From UBA2798 sp046289975 (GTDB lineage: Bacteria > Bacteroidota > Bacteroidia > Flavobacteriales_D > UBA2798), in assembly GCA_046289975.1 (NCBI GenBank), contig JBKBUQ010000048.1:1-19196 (forward strand): a stretch of 19,196 nt of DNA. The letters are read 5' to 3'. The notes beneath the pieces are model-generated. The model did not search any database. It had not been told where the DNA came from and saw only the letters and a list, made by a program, of their open reading frames with translations. Below, piece by piece: positions 7,559 through 15,191 of the stretch (its first letter is position 1; every line of letters begins with the position of its first letter). The position numbers were made by a program, and so were the translations under genes.

Positions 7559-8869
7559 TTAGAATGCGAACATCAAAATGTAAGTGATTGCGCCTCCAAT
7601 ATAACCTACTAAAGCAAGTGGAGCAATCTTTTTGAGGTACCAGCCAAAGCTGATGTGTTCAAGTCCCATCACAGCAACACCGGCAGCTGATCCGATGATC
7701 AGACATGAACCTCCGGTGCCTGCGCAATATGCAAGGAACTCCCAGAAGCTTCCACCTGCTGCAAACAATCCCTCAGGGGCTATTTCATACATTCCCTGAG
7801 CTGCAGCTACAAGAGGTACGTTATCCACGATAGCAGAAAGCAATCCGATGGACATGTTGATGGTGTAAATGTTTTTATTCAGCGCATGGTCTAGGAATTC
7901 AGCAGTTGTGTGAAGATGACCAACAACCTGAAGTGCTCCAACAGCCAAAAGAATACCAAGGAAAAACAGTACGGATGCAGTATCAATTTTCTGAAGAACT
8001 CCAATAACCGAAACAGAACGACGCTCTTCCTTATTCTTGGAGCCATGCATAATTTCAGTTACCACCCATAAAACACCCAATGAAAGCATCATCCCCATAA
8101 AAGGAGGAAGGTGGGTTACCGTTTTAAAAATAGGTACGAAAAGTAATCCGCCTAAACCTAACATGAAAACAATGTATTTCTCTCTGTTCGTAACTGGATT
8201 GGTATAATGTCCGAGTTCTTCCACTTTAACTGGGCGTTCGATGGTGCTTTTACGCAATACGATCGGAGCGAGCAAAAGGGGGATAGCAAGACAAACAATT
8301 GCAGGTAGGAAAATGTGCAAAATCATTGATGGGACATCTGGCAATTGTCCTTTGATCCATAACATGGTTGTAGTTACGTCACCAATCGGACTCCAGGCGC
8401 CTCCTGCATTGGCAGCAATGATCACAAAACCTGCAAAGATCCATCGTGTTTCAACATCCTTAATCAGTTTGCGAAGTAAGGAAATCATTACAATGGCTGT
8501 TGTAAGGTTATCCAATGCGGCTGACAGGAAAAACGCAATAAATGAAATTGCCCAGATGAGCGTGATTTTATTGGTAGTATTAATTCGGTCAGTAATAACT
8601 GAAAACCCTTCGTGCGCATCTATAAGTTCAACAATGGTCATCGCTCCCATAAGGAAGAAAAGAATACTTGCAATCTCAGAAAGGTGGTGCATCAAGGAAA
8701 GTTCAACACCGTGATGGTCGGTGTATCCTCCAAAAACATAGAGTGTCCAGCATAAAACGCCGGTGAGCAACGCAGAGGCCGCTTTGTCGACTTTGATAGG
8801 ATGTTCCAGCGCAATTGCTGCGTATCCTACAACAAAGACAACGATCATCAAAATAGCATAGATGTCCAT
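7559..8869 (-). CDS. nhaD: NhaD-type Na+/H+ antiporter
   Basis: A 436-residue polytopic inner-membrane protein with about 12 hydrophobic segments, of the NhaD family in the ion transporter (IT) superfamily. It exchanges Na+ (or Li+) for H+ and supports pH and salt tolerance. Diagnostic segments are 'LSAALDNLTTAIVM' near 115-128, 'NAGGAWSPIGDVTTTMLW' at 154-171, 'IVDNVPLVAAAQGMYEIAP' in the second half and 'GTGGSCLIIGSAAGVAVMG' near the C-terminus. The two Asp-Asn pairs (DN at 120-121 and in the second repeat) are as expected for an inverted-repeat carrier. Length is typical for the Bacteroidota form. The start is the ATG at 8869. A hairpin follows the gene. Confidence 0.93.
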   Translation of the reverse strand: MDIYAILMIVVFVVGYAAIALEHPIKVDKAASALLTGVLCWTLYVFGGYTDHHGVELSLMHHLSEIASILFFLMGAMTIVELIDAHEGFSVITDRINTTNKITLIWAISFIAFFLSAALDNLTTAIVMISLLRKLIKDVETRWIFAGFVIIAANAGGAWSPIGDVTTTMLWIKGQLPDVPSMILHIFLPAIVCLAIPLLLAPIVLRKSTIERPVKVEELGHYTNPVTNREKYIVFMLGLGGLLFVPIFKTVTHLPPFMGMMLSLGVLWVVTEIMHGSKNKEERRSVSVIGVLQKIDTASVLFFLGILLAVGALQVVGHLHTTAEFLDHALNKNIYTINMSIGLLSAIVDNVPLVAAAQGMYEIAPEGLFAAGGSFWEFLAYCAGTGGSCLIIGSAAGVAVMGLEHISFGWYLKKIAPLALVGYIGGAITYILMFAF

Positions 8870-8948
8870 TGGATTTCGATTTTCTGGTTTTTTAAAACGG
8901 GGTGAAATTAGTCTTTTTTTAATTGGATAAAAGAGCCTGGCTGAACTT

Positions 8949-9053
8949 TCAATTGAGGTAATTGACTATCAGCGAAAGCAAGGTCATGATGGCTCCAATT
9001 ACCAACAGGAAAAGGAAAAATGATCCCTTTCCTTCGGAAGTTTTGTTCTCCAT
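8949..9053 (-). CDS. possible single-span membrane microprotein
   Basis: A 34-residue open frame with an ATG at 9053. It has a charged N-terminal stretch ('MENKTSEGKG') followed by a clean hydrophobic segment ('SFFLFLLVIGAIMTLLSLIV') and a short 'NYLN' tail, the layout of a type I or tail-anchored single-span microprotein. The gene ends 79 bp before the nhaD start on the same strand and could share its transcript. No Shine-Dalgarno or close promoter box is visible. I do not recognise the sequence. The other minus-strand frame over this DNA (8908-9105) has no such structure. Chance hydrophobicity in a short frame is possible. Confidence 0.35.
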   Translation of the reverse strand: MENKTSEGKGSFFLFLLVIGAIMTLLSLIVNYLN

Positions 9054-9164
9054 TGGGAAATAAGTTAAAGCGATAGGAAATGGGTCCTTCAGAATGATTC
9101 ATCATGCATTCCGCATCCGGTGCCGGGACAAATTTCGGCGCATAATTCTCCGGATGAAAGGGCT

Positions 9165-9497
9165 TCAGATCTGCAAAACGCAGTTAACCAGTAAAATAGG
9201 TTTTGTAATTGAAGGCTGTTGAGTTCCTGAATGAATACAGAACGCTTTTGAGATTCCATCGGACGACAACAATCCCGGGAACCTGGAGTCAGGTAGCGGA
9301 AAGGTGGGGGAGAAGGATTCGAATGAAACAGCGGCAGACCCGGAGGCCTCTTCTTTAAAAAGGGTGCATGCAGGACTAAAATCGCTTTGGGAAATTTGGC
9401 AGGTTGATGTAGCAATTTCTTGAAATGCAGGCGGGTGTCCCGAAAAAGAACCCCAAAAGGTAATCACTACCAAGCCAATTTGAAACAACCTGATCAC
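9165..9497 (-). CDS. possible small exported protein of unknown function
   Basis: A 110-residue frame starting at a GTG at 9497; an in-frame TAG upstream excludes a longer form and there is no internal ATG. The first 20 residues ('MIRLFQIGLVVITFWGSFSG') resemble a signal peptide. The rest is rich in Ser, Pro and Phe with four Cys, but matches no family I know. A competing minus-strand frame at 9089-9415 runs across much of the same DNA and ends in a Cys-rich stretch ('LCAEICPGTGCGMHDESF'), so the true frame, if any, is undecided. A frame-disrupted gene spanning both is also possible. Confidence 0.25.
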   Translation of the reverse strand: MIRLFQIGLVVITFWGSFSGHPPAFQEIATSTCQISQSDFSPACTLFKEEASGSAAVSFESFSPTFPLPDSRFPGLLSSDGISKAFCIHSGTQQPSITKPILLVNCVLQI

Positions 9498-9592
9498 GGG
9501 CTCAAATGAAGTCTATATCAGAATCGTTTCCAATTTATGGGTAAGAAATTTTGATTTTTGCACTTGTCTCAAGTAATAAATATCCAAAAGCC

Positions 9593-9622
9593 TTTGGCGG
9601 AATGTATTTTTTTCTACTTTTG
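9593..9622 (+). promoter_or_regulatory. promoter of the rpsP-rimM-trmN6 operon
   Basis: TTTG at 9593-9596 and TACTTTTG at 9615-9622 are separated by 18 nt, matching the Bacteroidota -33 TTTG and -7 TAnnTTTG pair. Transcription would start near 9629, giving a leader of about 50 nt before the rpsP ATG. Confidence 0.7.
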
Positions 9623-9648
9623 CAGCCCAATTCACTTATTAATTAACC

Positions 9649-9665
9649 GGGTTTCGGACCCTTTT
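9649..9665 (+). other. small hairpin in the rpsP leader
   Basis: GGGT at 9649-9652 pairs with ACCC at 9658-9661 around TTCGG, and TTTT follows at 9662-9665. It lies in the predicted 5' leader, 13 nt before the rpsP ATG. It could act as a weak attenuator or as a translation-control element, but a four-base-pair stem is easily found by chance. Confidence 0.25.
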
Positions 9666-9678
9666 AAAACAATTAAAA

Positions 9679-10203
9679 ATGGCAACAAAAATCAGACTTG
9701 CCCGTCACGGTAAAAAAGGAAAACCAGTTTTCCACATTGTAATCGCCGACAGCCGCTCTCCACGTGATGGCCGCTTTATTAAGAAGATCGGAGTTTATAA
9801 TCCTACTTCAAATCCTGCTACTATCGACATCAATTTTAACGAGGCCTTAGCTTGGTTGGAAAAAGGAGCACAGCCTTCTGAAACATGTCGTGCAATTCTT
9901 TCTTATAAGGGAGTTCTTTATAAGAGTCACCTTAACCGTGGTGTTAAAAAAGGTGCACTTACTCAAGAACAGGCTGATGCTAAATTTGATAAGTGGCTGG
10001 CTGATAAAGAGTCAAAAATCGAAAGTAAAAAAAGCAAGCTTGCCGGTGATAGAAAATCTCAGGAAAAAGCGCGCCTTGATGCAGAACTTAAAGTTCGCGC
10101 TGCTAAAGAACAGGCTCGTGCCGCTGCTGCAATTGCTGCGGAAGCACCTGCTGCCGAAGAAGCACCCGCTACTGAAGAAAACACAAGCGAAGCCGAAGGT
10201 TGA
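9679..10203 (+). CDS. rpsP: 30S ribosomal protein S16 with long C-terminal tail
   Basis: A 174-residue ribosomal protein. The conserved S16 core covers about residues 1-85 ('KIRLARHGKKGKPVFHIVIA', 'SRSPRDGRFIKKIGVYNP'); bacterial S16 proteins such as E. coli's are about 82 residues. The remaining 90 residues are a highly charged Lys/Glu helix followed by an Ala/Glu-rich tail ('APAAEEAPATEE'), a feature common in Bacteroidota S16. S16 binds 16S rRNA in the body of the 30S subunit and helps assembly. It opens an operon with rimM two bases after its stop. The ATG at 9679 is preceded by an A-rich stretch and no Shine-Dalgarno. Confidence 0.97.
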   Translation: MATKIRLARHGKKGKPVFHIVIADSRSPRDGRFIKKIGVYNPTSNPATIDINFNEALAWLEKGAQPSETCRAILSYKGVLYKSHLNRGVKKGALTQEQADAKFDKWLADKESKIESKKSKLAGDRKSQEKARLDAELKVRAAKEQARAAAAIAAEAPAAEEAPATEENTSEAEG

Positions 10204-10205
10204 TT

Positions 10206-10775
10206 ATGAAAGGCACGTTCTCCAAGGACGATTGCTTCAATCTTGGGTACATTACCCGCTTACACGGATACAAAGGGGAATTCAACATCTTTCTGGATGT
10301 GGATTCCCCTTCTTTTTATGACGACCTTGATGAAGTGCTGGTAGAAATGCCACAGGGTTTGGTTTCCTATTCCTTTACGCGATATTCTCCCGGAAATAAG
10401 GGAACTGTGCTGTGTGCATTTGAAGGTGTCGATTCCGAAGTAGAAGCAAAAAAACTGATCGGAAAAAAATTATGGTTGCCATTGGCCGAACTTCCACCGC
10501 TCGATGGAAATAAATTTTACTACCATGAGGTGATTGGGTTTGTAGTTGTGGATGCAGTTATGGGGAATATCGGCGTAGTAAAGGATGTTTACGAAGGTGC
10601 CGCTCAAACATTGTTATGCATCATAAATTCCGGTAAGGAAATATTGCTTCCTGTTATGGATGCAACCATTGTTTCGGTCGATAGAACTGCAAAGCAATTG
10701 CATGTTTTGGCTCCCGAAGGATTGATCGAGATGTACCTCGATCCAAACATCAACAAGGGCGAAAAGGATATTTGA
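10206..10775 (+). CDS. rimM: 16S rRNA processing factor RimM
   Basis: A 189-residue cytoplasmic assembly factor that helps mature the head of the 30S subunit and binds ribosomal protein S19 in the family. The N-terminal RimM domain shows 'NLGYITRLHGYKGEFNI' (about 12-28), and a PRC-barrel domain follows from about residue 105 ('HEVIGFVVVDAVMGNIGVV', then 'LLPVMDATIVSVD'). The ATG at 10206 lies two bases after the rpsP stop (TGA 10201-10203). A TTG at 10200 inside rpsP could extend the frame by two codons but is unlikely. rpsP and rimM are neighbours in most bacteria. The stop TGA 10773-10775 overlaps the trmN6 start. Confidence 0.96.
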   Translation: MKGTFSKDDCFNLGYITRLHGYKGEFNIFLDVDSPSFYDDLDEVLVEMPQGLVSYSFTRYSPGNKGTVLCAFEGVDSEVEAKKLIGKKLWLPLAELPPLDGNKFYYHEVIGFVVVDAVMGNIGVVKDVYEGAAQTLLCIINSGKEILLPVMDATIVSVDRTAKQLHVLAPEGLIEMYLDPNINKGEKDI

Positions 10776-11503
10776 GTTCACCGAAAAAATACGATAAACC
10801 ATTTCGTTTTCGTCAGTTCGAAATCTGGCAAGAGCATGCCGCCATGAAAGTGGGGACCGACGGTGTACTCATCGCTGCCTGGGCCGGATTGTTGGAGGAT
10901 CCTTCCGCTATTCATTTTGTACTCGATATTGGTACCGGAACGGGAATGACAGCTATCATGCTTGCACAACGGTTTTCTCAGGCTCAACTTGTGGCCTTGG
11001 AAATAGACGACGCTGCAATTTTAGATACCCAACGAAATATTGATGCATGTCCATTTCATCAGCGTATTCAACTTGTTCATTCTGCAATCCAGCAATGGGA
11101 AACATACCGTACGTTTGATCTTATCGTTTCCAATCCGCCATTCTTTGAAGACGCATTACTAAATCCTGATTTGTCGCGGCAAGTGGCGCGTCATGCAGTT
11201 ACACTTAAAATGGATGAACTCTTTTTCCATGCAGACCGTCTTTCGGCTGAAAATGCACATTTCGCAATCATCCTTCCGTTTTCTCAATGGAAAAAGGCAC
11301 TCGAAGTTGCTGGAAAATATGGATGGTATCTATCCGTAAAACGTACAGTAAGTTCTTTTGAAAACAAAGAACCAATCCGTATTTTACTCGGGTTCTCAAA
11401 ATTGAAATCGACAGTTTGTGTTGAAGAGTTGATGTTCCTGTACGATGCACCTTTTAAACGATCGAAATCATTTAATGAACTCACAGAAGATTTCTACCTC
11501 TGA
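10772..11503 (+). CDS. trmN6: tRNA1(Val) (adenine(37)-N6)-methyltransferase
   Basis: A 243-residue class I SAM-dependent methyltransferase of the YfiC/TrmN6 family, which in E. coli makes m6A37 in tRNA-Val. The family N-terminus 'FRFRQFEIWQEHAAMKVGTD' (about 11-30) is present, the SAM loop is LDIGTGTG at 51-58, and the catalytic N6-adenine motif is NPPF at 121-124. The start is a TTG at 10772-10774 that overlaps the rimM TGA (TTGA). The first ATG is at residue 25 and would cut off the conserved FRFRQF segment, so the TTG is preferred. The overlap suggests coupling to rimM, and all three genes of the operon serve translation. The end overlaps the DUF218 gene by 10 bp in convergent fashion. Confidence 0.9.
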   Translation: MSSPKKYDKPFRFRQFEIWQEHAAMKVGTDGVLIAAWAGLLEDPSAIHFVLDIGTGTGMTAIMLAQRFSQAQLVALEIDDAAILDTQRNIDACPFHQRIQLVHSAIQQWETYRTFDLIVSNPPFFEDALLNPDLSRQVARHAVTLKMDELFFHADRLSAENAHFAIILPFSQWKKALEVAGKYGWYLSVKRTVSSFENKEPIRILLGFSKLKSTVCVEELMFLYDAPFKRSKSFNELTEDFYL

Positions 11504-12153
11504 GAAATGACAATGGGTATAGGATCGCCAAGGTATTTTGGTCCCGTCCCAAGAACATTTAAATCCAATACTGCTTTTCCTCGTGCAACATATTCCCGAA
11601 GTTTCGAATTGAAACCACGGTACACCGGTCTGGCGTTATAGGCAATACAATTTAACCCTAGACATTCCGCAATATACAAGGCTCTTTCGTTATGAAATTC
11701 CTGCGAAATGATCGTAAAGGAATTCAAACCAAATATTCCTTTCGCTCTGAATATCGAATCGAAAGTGCGTAATCCCGCATAATCGCAGGTGATGGAATGT
11801 TCCGGAACTCCAAACTTCATCAACATGGATTTCATGTCGCGGGGTTCGTTGTAACTTCGACTGGTATTGTCGCCGCTTACAATGATGTGTTTTATTTTAC
11901 CTGCACGAAACAATTCCGCCGCTGCAATGATTCTTTTTTTGAAATAGGGATTGATTATTTCACCTCGGATGAATTTTGAAGTTCCCAATACAAGTCCAAC
12001 ATCATTTACCGGAATTTCGCTAACTGTATTGTAGAGTTTCCCTTTTGCATTTGCACGAATATGTCCATCTGCCCATAGGCAAAAAAACAAAAAAGCAATT
12101 CCTGTTACAACCAGGAATCCGGAAAATCGGAGGCTTAATTTCGACCACATCAT
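11494..12153 (-). CDS. SanA/YdcF-like DUF218 membrane protein
   Basis: A 219-residue protein with one N-terminal membrane helix (about residues 8-28, 'FSGFLVVTGIAFLFFCLW') and an extracytoplasmic or periplasmic DUF218 domain. Domain hallmarks are 'VGLVLGTS' (52-59), 'IIVSGDN' (90-96), 'YNEPRDM' (101-107), the 'DYAGLRTFDSI' segment (124-134) and 'SQEFHNERA' (150-158). The layout matches SanA, linked in enterobacteria to envelope permeability and vancomycin exclusion at high temperature. The biochemical role is unsettled. ATG codons at 12153 and 12150 both fit. There is no gene in the 96 bp upstream. The final codons overlap trmN6 on the other strand. Confidence 0.88.
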   Translation of the reverse strand: MMWSKLSLRFSGFLVVTGIAFLFFCLWADGHIRANAKGKLYNTVSEIPVNDVGLVLGTSKFIRGEIINPYFKKRIIAAAELFRAGKIKHIIVSGDNTSRSYNEPRDMKSMLMKFGVPEHSITCDYAGLRTFDSIFRAKGIFGLNSFTIISQEFHNERALYIAECLGLNCIAYNARPVYRGFNSKLREYVARGKAVLDLNVLGTGPKYLGDPIPIVISQR

Positions 12154-12249
12154 GGCCTAAAACTAGATGAATACCGGGGAGAATAGGAGCTGACTTGAAT
12201 AACTGCAGACTTCCCTTTATTATTTGCTTGGTAAAACGCACTCGAATGT

Positions 12250-12567
12250 TTAGTCTTCCACCAACAGCAATGCTTCTTTCAATTCCCTCAGCGTTTTAAT
12301 CTCGTTTTGCTTTTCGGCCAGATCACATCCCTTTTTGTAAATGAGTATGGCTTCTTCAATATTTCCTTTTTCCTCTAGCAATTTACCGTATTGAAAATAA
12401 ACCGGGAGATAATCTTCATGATCGATCATCAGTTTTTGCATCAAAGCGATACACTCACTGATGTTTCCTGCTTTTTTGTATTCCAAGGCAACTGCATACT
12501 TTAAAAACGGATCATCCGGATTTTGATCCAGCATTTGCCTGATCATGGTTAAACGCTCAGCTTTCAT
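12250..12567 (-). CDS. small tetratricopeptide (TPR) protein
   Basis: A 105-residue, probably cytoplasmic protein with two to three TPR-like helix pairs. One covers about residues 17-50 ('DPFLKYAVALEYKKAGN', then 'ECIALMQKLM'), the next about 54-88 ('YLPVYFQYGKLLEEKGN', 'EEAILIYKKG'). There is no signal peptide. TPRs bind peptides or proteins, and the partner here is unknown. The ATG at 12567 lies inside the end of the ABC ATPase gene (11-nt overlap), so it is likely co-translated. Whether it has a role with the transporter is open, because similar small TPR genes occur alone in this phylum. Confidence 0.8.
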   Translation of the reverse strand: MKAERLTMIRQMLDQNPDDPFLKYAVALEYKKAGNISECIALMQKLMIDHEDYLPVYFQYGKLLEEKGNIEEAILIYKKGCDLAEKQNEIKTLRELKEALLLVED

Positions 12568-13519
12568 GACTCAGATCTATGATTTTATCTTTTGGAAACG
12601 AAATTCGAATCAACTCTTCTTTTGTATAGGGCTGGTCGGAATGAAAATGGAGTTTACTTCCGTTCAAGTCCAATTCCAGATCATAATGATCACCATCAAA
12701 TCTGCAAGAAAGAACGGTGCAGGAAAAATCGTTACCGGGAATAATATGCTGTGGACGAATTCCAAATTTCTTTAATCCACTTAACTGATGAGCGATCTCG
12801 CCTTCCACAATATTTACTTCGCCAAAAATTCGTGCTACATAACTGTTACACGGTTGAATGTATAATTGTTTCGGATCTCCTTCCTGTAATAATTTACCAT
12901 TGCTCAAAACAATTACTTTATCTGCCACTGCCATACAATCGCGGGTGTCGTGCGTTACAAATACTGCTGTTGTATTCGTTGATCGGATGATATCACGGAT
13001 TTCTCCTCTTACAGAACTTCGGATGCTGTCGTCGAGATTACTAAATGGTTCGTCCAGTAACAACAATTCAGGTTCTGCAGCGAGCGATCGTGCAATGGCA
13101 ACGCGTTGTTGCTGACCACCTGATAATTCGTGGGGATAACGTTTACCCATTCCAGGCAGACCAACCAGTTCCAACCATTCATTGGTGGTACGTGTAGGAT
13201 TTTTTTTCTGCCCAAATGCAATGTTCTTCTCAATATTCAAATGCGGAAACAAGGCATAGTCCTGAAAAACCAGTCCGATATTTCTTTTTTCCGGATTCAG
13301 CGATATCTTTTCATCGCAAATGGTTTTTCCGTTGAGATTAATGGATCCATTATCCGGCAATTCGAATCCTGCAATTATGCGGAGCAATGTCGATTTGCCT
13401 GAACCACTCTCACCAAGAAGTGCAAGTATTTCGCCTTTTTGCATGGAAAAATTGATTCCACTTAACGCAAAACGATTTTTCCCGAACGACCGCGATATGT
13501 TTTTTAGTTCAAGTCCCAT
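12557..13519 (-). CDS. ABC transporter ATP-binding protein, Fe3+-type
   Basis: A 320-residue ABC ATPase. It has the Walker A 'GESGSGKST' (36-44), the Q-loop Gln86 in 'VFQDYALFPHLN', the signature LSGGQ (132-136), the Walker B 'LLLLDEP' (152-158) followed by 'FSNLD', and the switch His190 in 'VTHD'. A C-terminal TOBE-like extension runs from about residue 235, with 'KKFGIRPQHIIPG'. This layout is that of the FbpC/PotA group, and together with a fused double-length permease it points to Fe3+ import. Its ATG is inside the permease gene's end (11-nt overlap), and the TPR gene follows with an identical overlap. Confidence 0.92.
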   Translation of the reverse strand: MGLELKNISRSFGKNRFALSGINFSMQKGEILALLGESGSGKSTLLRIIAGFELPDNGSINLNGKTICDEKISLNPEKRNIGLVFQDYALFPHLNIEKNIAFGQKKNPTRTTNEWLELVGLPGMGKRYPHELSGGQQQRVAIARSLAAEPELLLLDEPFSNLDDSIRSSVRGEIRDIIRSTNTTAVFVTHDTRDCMAVADKVIVLSNGKLLQEGDPKQLYIQPCNSYVARIFGEVNIVEGEIAHQLSGLKKFGIRPQHIIPGNDFSCTVLSCRFDGDHYDLELDLNGSKLHFHSDQPYTKEELIRISFPKDKIIDLSHES

Positions 13520-15137
13520 GCTTCTCTGTCATTAACCGGCTTAACACAAATACCGGAATGGCGCCAATAAAAATAAGGATTAATGCAGCACTTGAACTTT
13601 CCGGAACAGATTCCATTATTTTGGCGTGTCTGTAGGTTTCTGTTGCAAGCGTTTCAAAATTAAAGGGTCTGAGAATTAGCGTAAGCGGCAATTCTTTCAT
13701 AACATCCACAAATACCATTATAGCAGCAACTAAAACGGTGTTACGCAATAAGGGTAATTCAACAAATAATAAAGTGCGCAAAGGACTTTTTCCCAGCGAA
13801 CGGGAACTTTCTCCGAGGGAACCGTGATTTTTTTCAAGTCCTGCTTCCAACGGCTGGTAGGCAACAGCAAGAAAACGGACCAGGTAGGCAAAGATCAACA
13901 TGGCAATACTTCCCGTAAAAAACAAACCCTTTGCAGAACCAAAATGTGCAATCATTGCGTCCGACCAACCCGAGAACGCAAGTACACCTACAGCAATAAC
14001 AGCACCGGGAATTGCATAACCTACATTAATGAATTGAGCAATGATTTTTCCGCTGACCGAATGATGTAATTTTCTTACATAAGCCAGAATCAATGCAACA
14101 ACTACAATTACAATTGTTGCAATGAATGCAAGCTGTATGCTGTTCCAGGCAAGTACAAAAAAACGATCATTCATTATTTTGGGAGCAGTTTGTAATGCCC
14201 AATAGCTCAAAAAGCTAAATGGAATTAAAAATCCAAATACAAATGGAATGCTGCATAAAAATGTAGCAGTCCACGCACGAAAACCTTTTAAGTGAGTTAA
14301 TGGCGCATACGATTGTCGGGCTGTGTTTTGATAGCGGGCTTTTCCTCTTAATAAGCGTTCTGCAATTAGGAGTCCGAATACAAAAAGTAAGATCCAACCG
14401 GCAAGTAATAGTGCAGCCTTAATATCATAACCCCATGTGCGGAACAATGCTGTAGTGTAAGTGCGAATTCCAAAATAACTGGCAGCTCCGTAATCGTTGA
14501 TCACTTCCATCATAACCAGAAAAACACCAGCTGCAAGTGCGGGCCTGGAAAGGGGTAGGGCGATCTTCATTAAAATACTCGATCCCTTTTTTCCGAGCGA
14601 CCTTGCACTCTCAATTTGGCGTGCCGACTGAATGGAGAAAGCGGCCTTTGCACTGAGGAAAACATACGGAAAAAGCGCAAGAGCAAATAACAACCCTAAC
14701 ACTGGAAGATTCATGATATCGAAATGCAATCCTTTTGCCGTATCCGGGCCAAATTGATTGCGTAGAACAGTTTGCAGCGGACCGGAAAAACTAAAAATTC
14801 CTGCATAGGTAAAAGCAAGAATATATCCCGGAATAGTGAGTGGAAGCGCCAGCGACCAGGAGAAAAATTTACGCAGAGGAAATTGATACTGTGTAACCAG
14901 CCATGCAGTTCCTCCACCCAAGAACAAACTTACAACTGCGGCAATTACGCACAATGCGAGCGTATTGAAAAATGCTTCACCCGGTAATGTTTGTTCGAGA
15001 ATAGCTTTACTGCTTTGTGGTGTGGTAAATAGCGATGAAAAAAGAATGATAAGAGGAATTGCGATCAAAAGCAGAAGAACGATTCCTGCCAGGAGCCAGC
15101 CTTTGTAACTTGAGCGGAGTGATCGTATCATTGACAT
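13509..15137 (-). CDS. ABC transporter permease, Fe3+-type (FbpB-like, two fused permease halves)
   Basis: A 542-residue inner-membrane permease with about 12 membrane segments in two similar halves, the organisation of FbpB/SfuB-type ferric iron permeases. Each half has an EAA loop, the cytoplasmic docking site for the ATPase: 'QIESARSLGKKGSSILMKIA' (about 174-193) and 'LGESSRSLGKSPLRTLLFVE' (in the second half). The first half has 'LPLTIPGYILAFTY', the second 'YAIPGAVIAVGVLA'. No periplasmic substrate-binding protein gene is adjacent, so the substrate is inferred only from family resemblance. Start: ATG 15137 is annotated; ATG 15131 is also possible. The gene is divergent from the patatin gene across 54 bp. 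Confidence 0.9.
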   Translation of the reverse strand: MSMIRSLRSSYKGWLLAGIVLLLLIAIPLIILFSSLFTTPQSSKAILEQTLPGEAFFNTLALCVIAAVVSLFLGGGTAWLVTQYQFPLRKFFSWSLALPLTIPGYILAFTYAGIFSFSGPLQTVLRNQFGPDTAKGLHFDIMNLPVLGLLFALALFPYVFLSAKAAFSIQSARQIESARSLGKKGSSILMKIALPLSRPALAAGVFLVMMEVINDYGAASYFGIRTYTTALFRTWGYDIKAALLLAGWILLFVFGLLIAERLLRGKARYQNTARQSYAPLTHLKGFRAWTATFLCSIPFVFGFLIPFSFLSYWALQTAPKIMNDRFFVLAWNSIQLAFIATIVIVVVALILAYVRKLHHSVSGKIIAQFINVGYAIPGAVIAVGVLAFSGWSDAMIAHFGSAKGLFFTGSIAMLIFAYLVRFLAVAYQPLEAGLEKNHGSLGESSRSLGKSPLRTLLFVELPLLRNTVLVAAIMVFVDVMKELPLTLILRPFNFETLATETYRHAKIMESVPESSSAALILIFIGAIPVFVLSRLMTEKHGT

Positions 15138-15141
15138 TTCT

Positions 15142-15149
15142 CAAAAATA
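15142..15149 (-). promoter_or_regulatory. TAnnTTTG-like box before the ABC permease
   Basis: The minus strand has TATTTTTG, an exact TAnnTTTG match, ending 4 nt before ATG 15137. No good TTTG lies 18-20 nt upstream. If it is the promoter, transcription starts at or just inside the first codons and ATG 15131 would be the usable start. Confidence 0.25.
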
Positions 15150-15191
15150 GTCTTACAAAATCGTATTTTCGGTAGAAATAATAAAAAAACC

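Larger units (their letters stand above)
8870..9678. other. gene-poor gap between divergent nhaD and rpsP
   Basis: About 800 bp separates the start of nhaD (minus) from the start of rpsP (plus). I can support the rpsP promoter near 9593-9622 and a small palindrome ACTTG-TCT-CAAGT at 9562-9574 just upstream of it, which could be an operator. Two weak minus-strand reading frames (8949-9053 and 9165-9497) are listed separately. The rest holds no domain I can recognise. Confidence 0.6.

Noticed and set aside
8241..8714. Plus-strand frame of 157 residues opposite nhaD
   Set aside because: It lies entirely antisense to a convincing antiporter gene and shows no domain or signal of its own.
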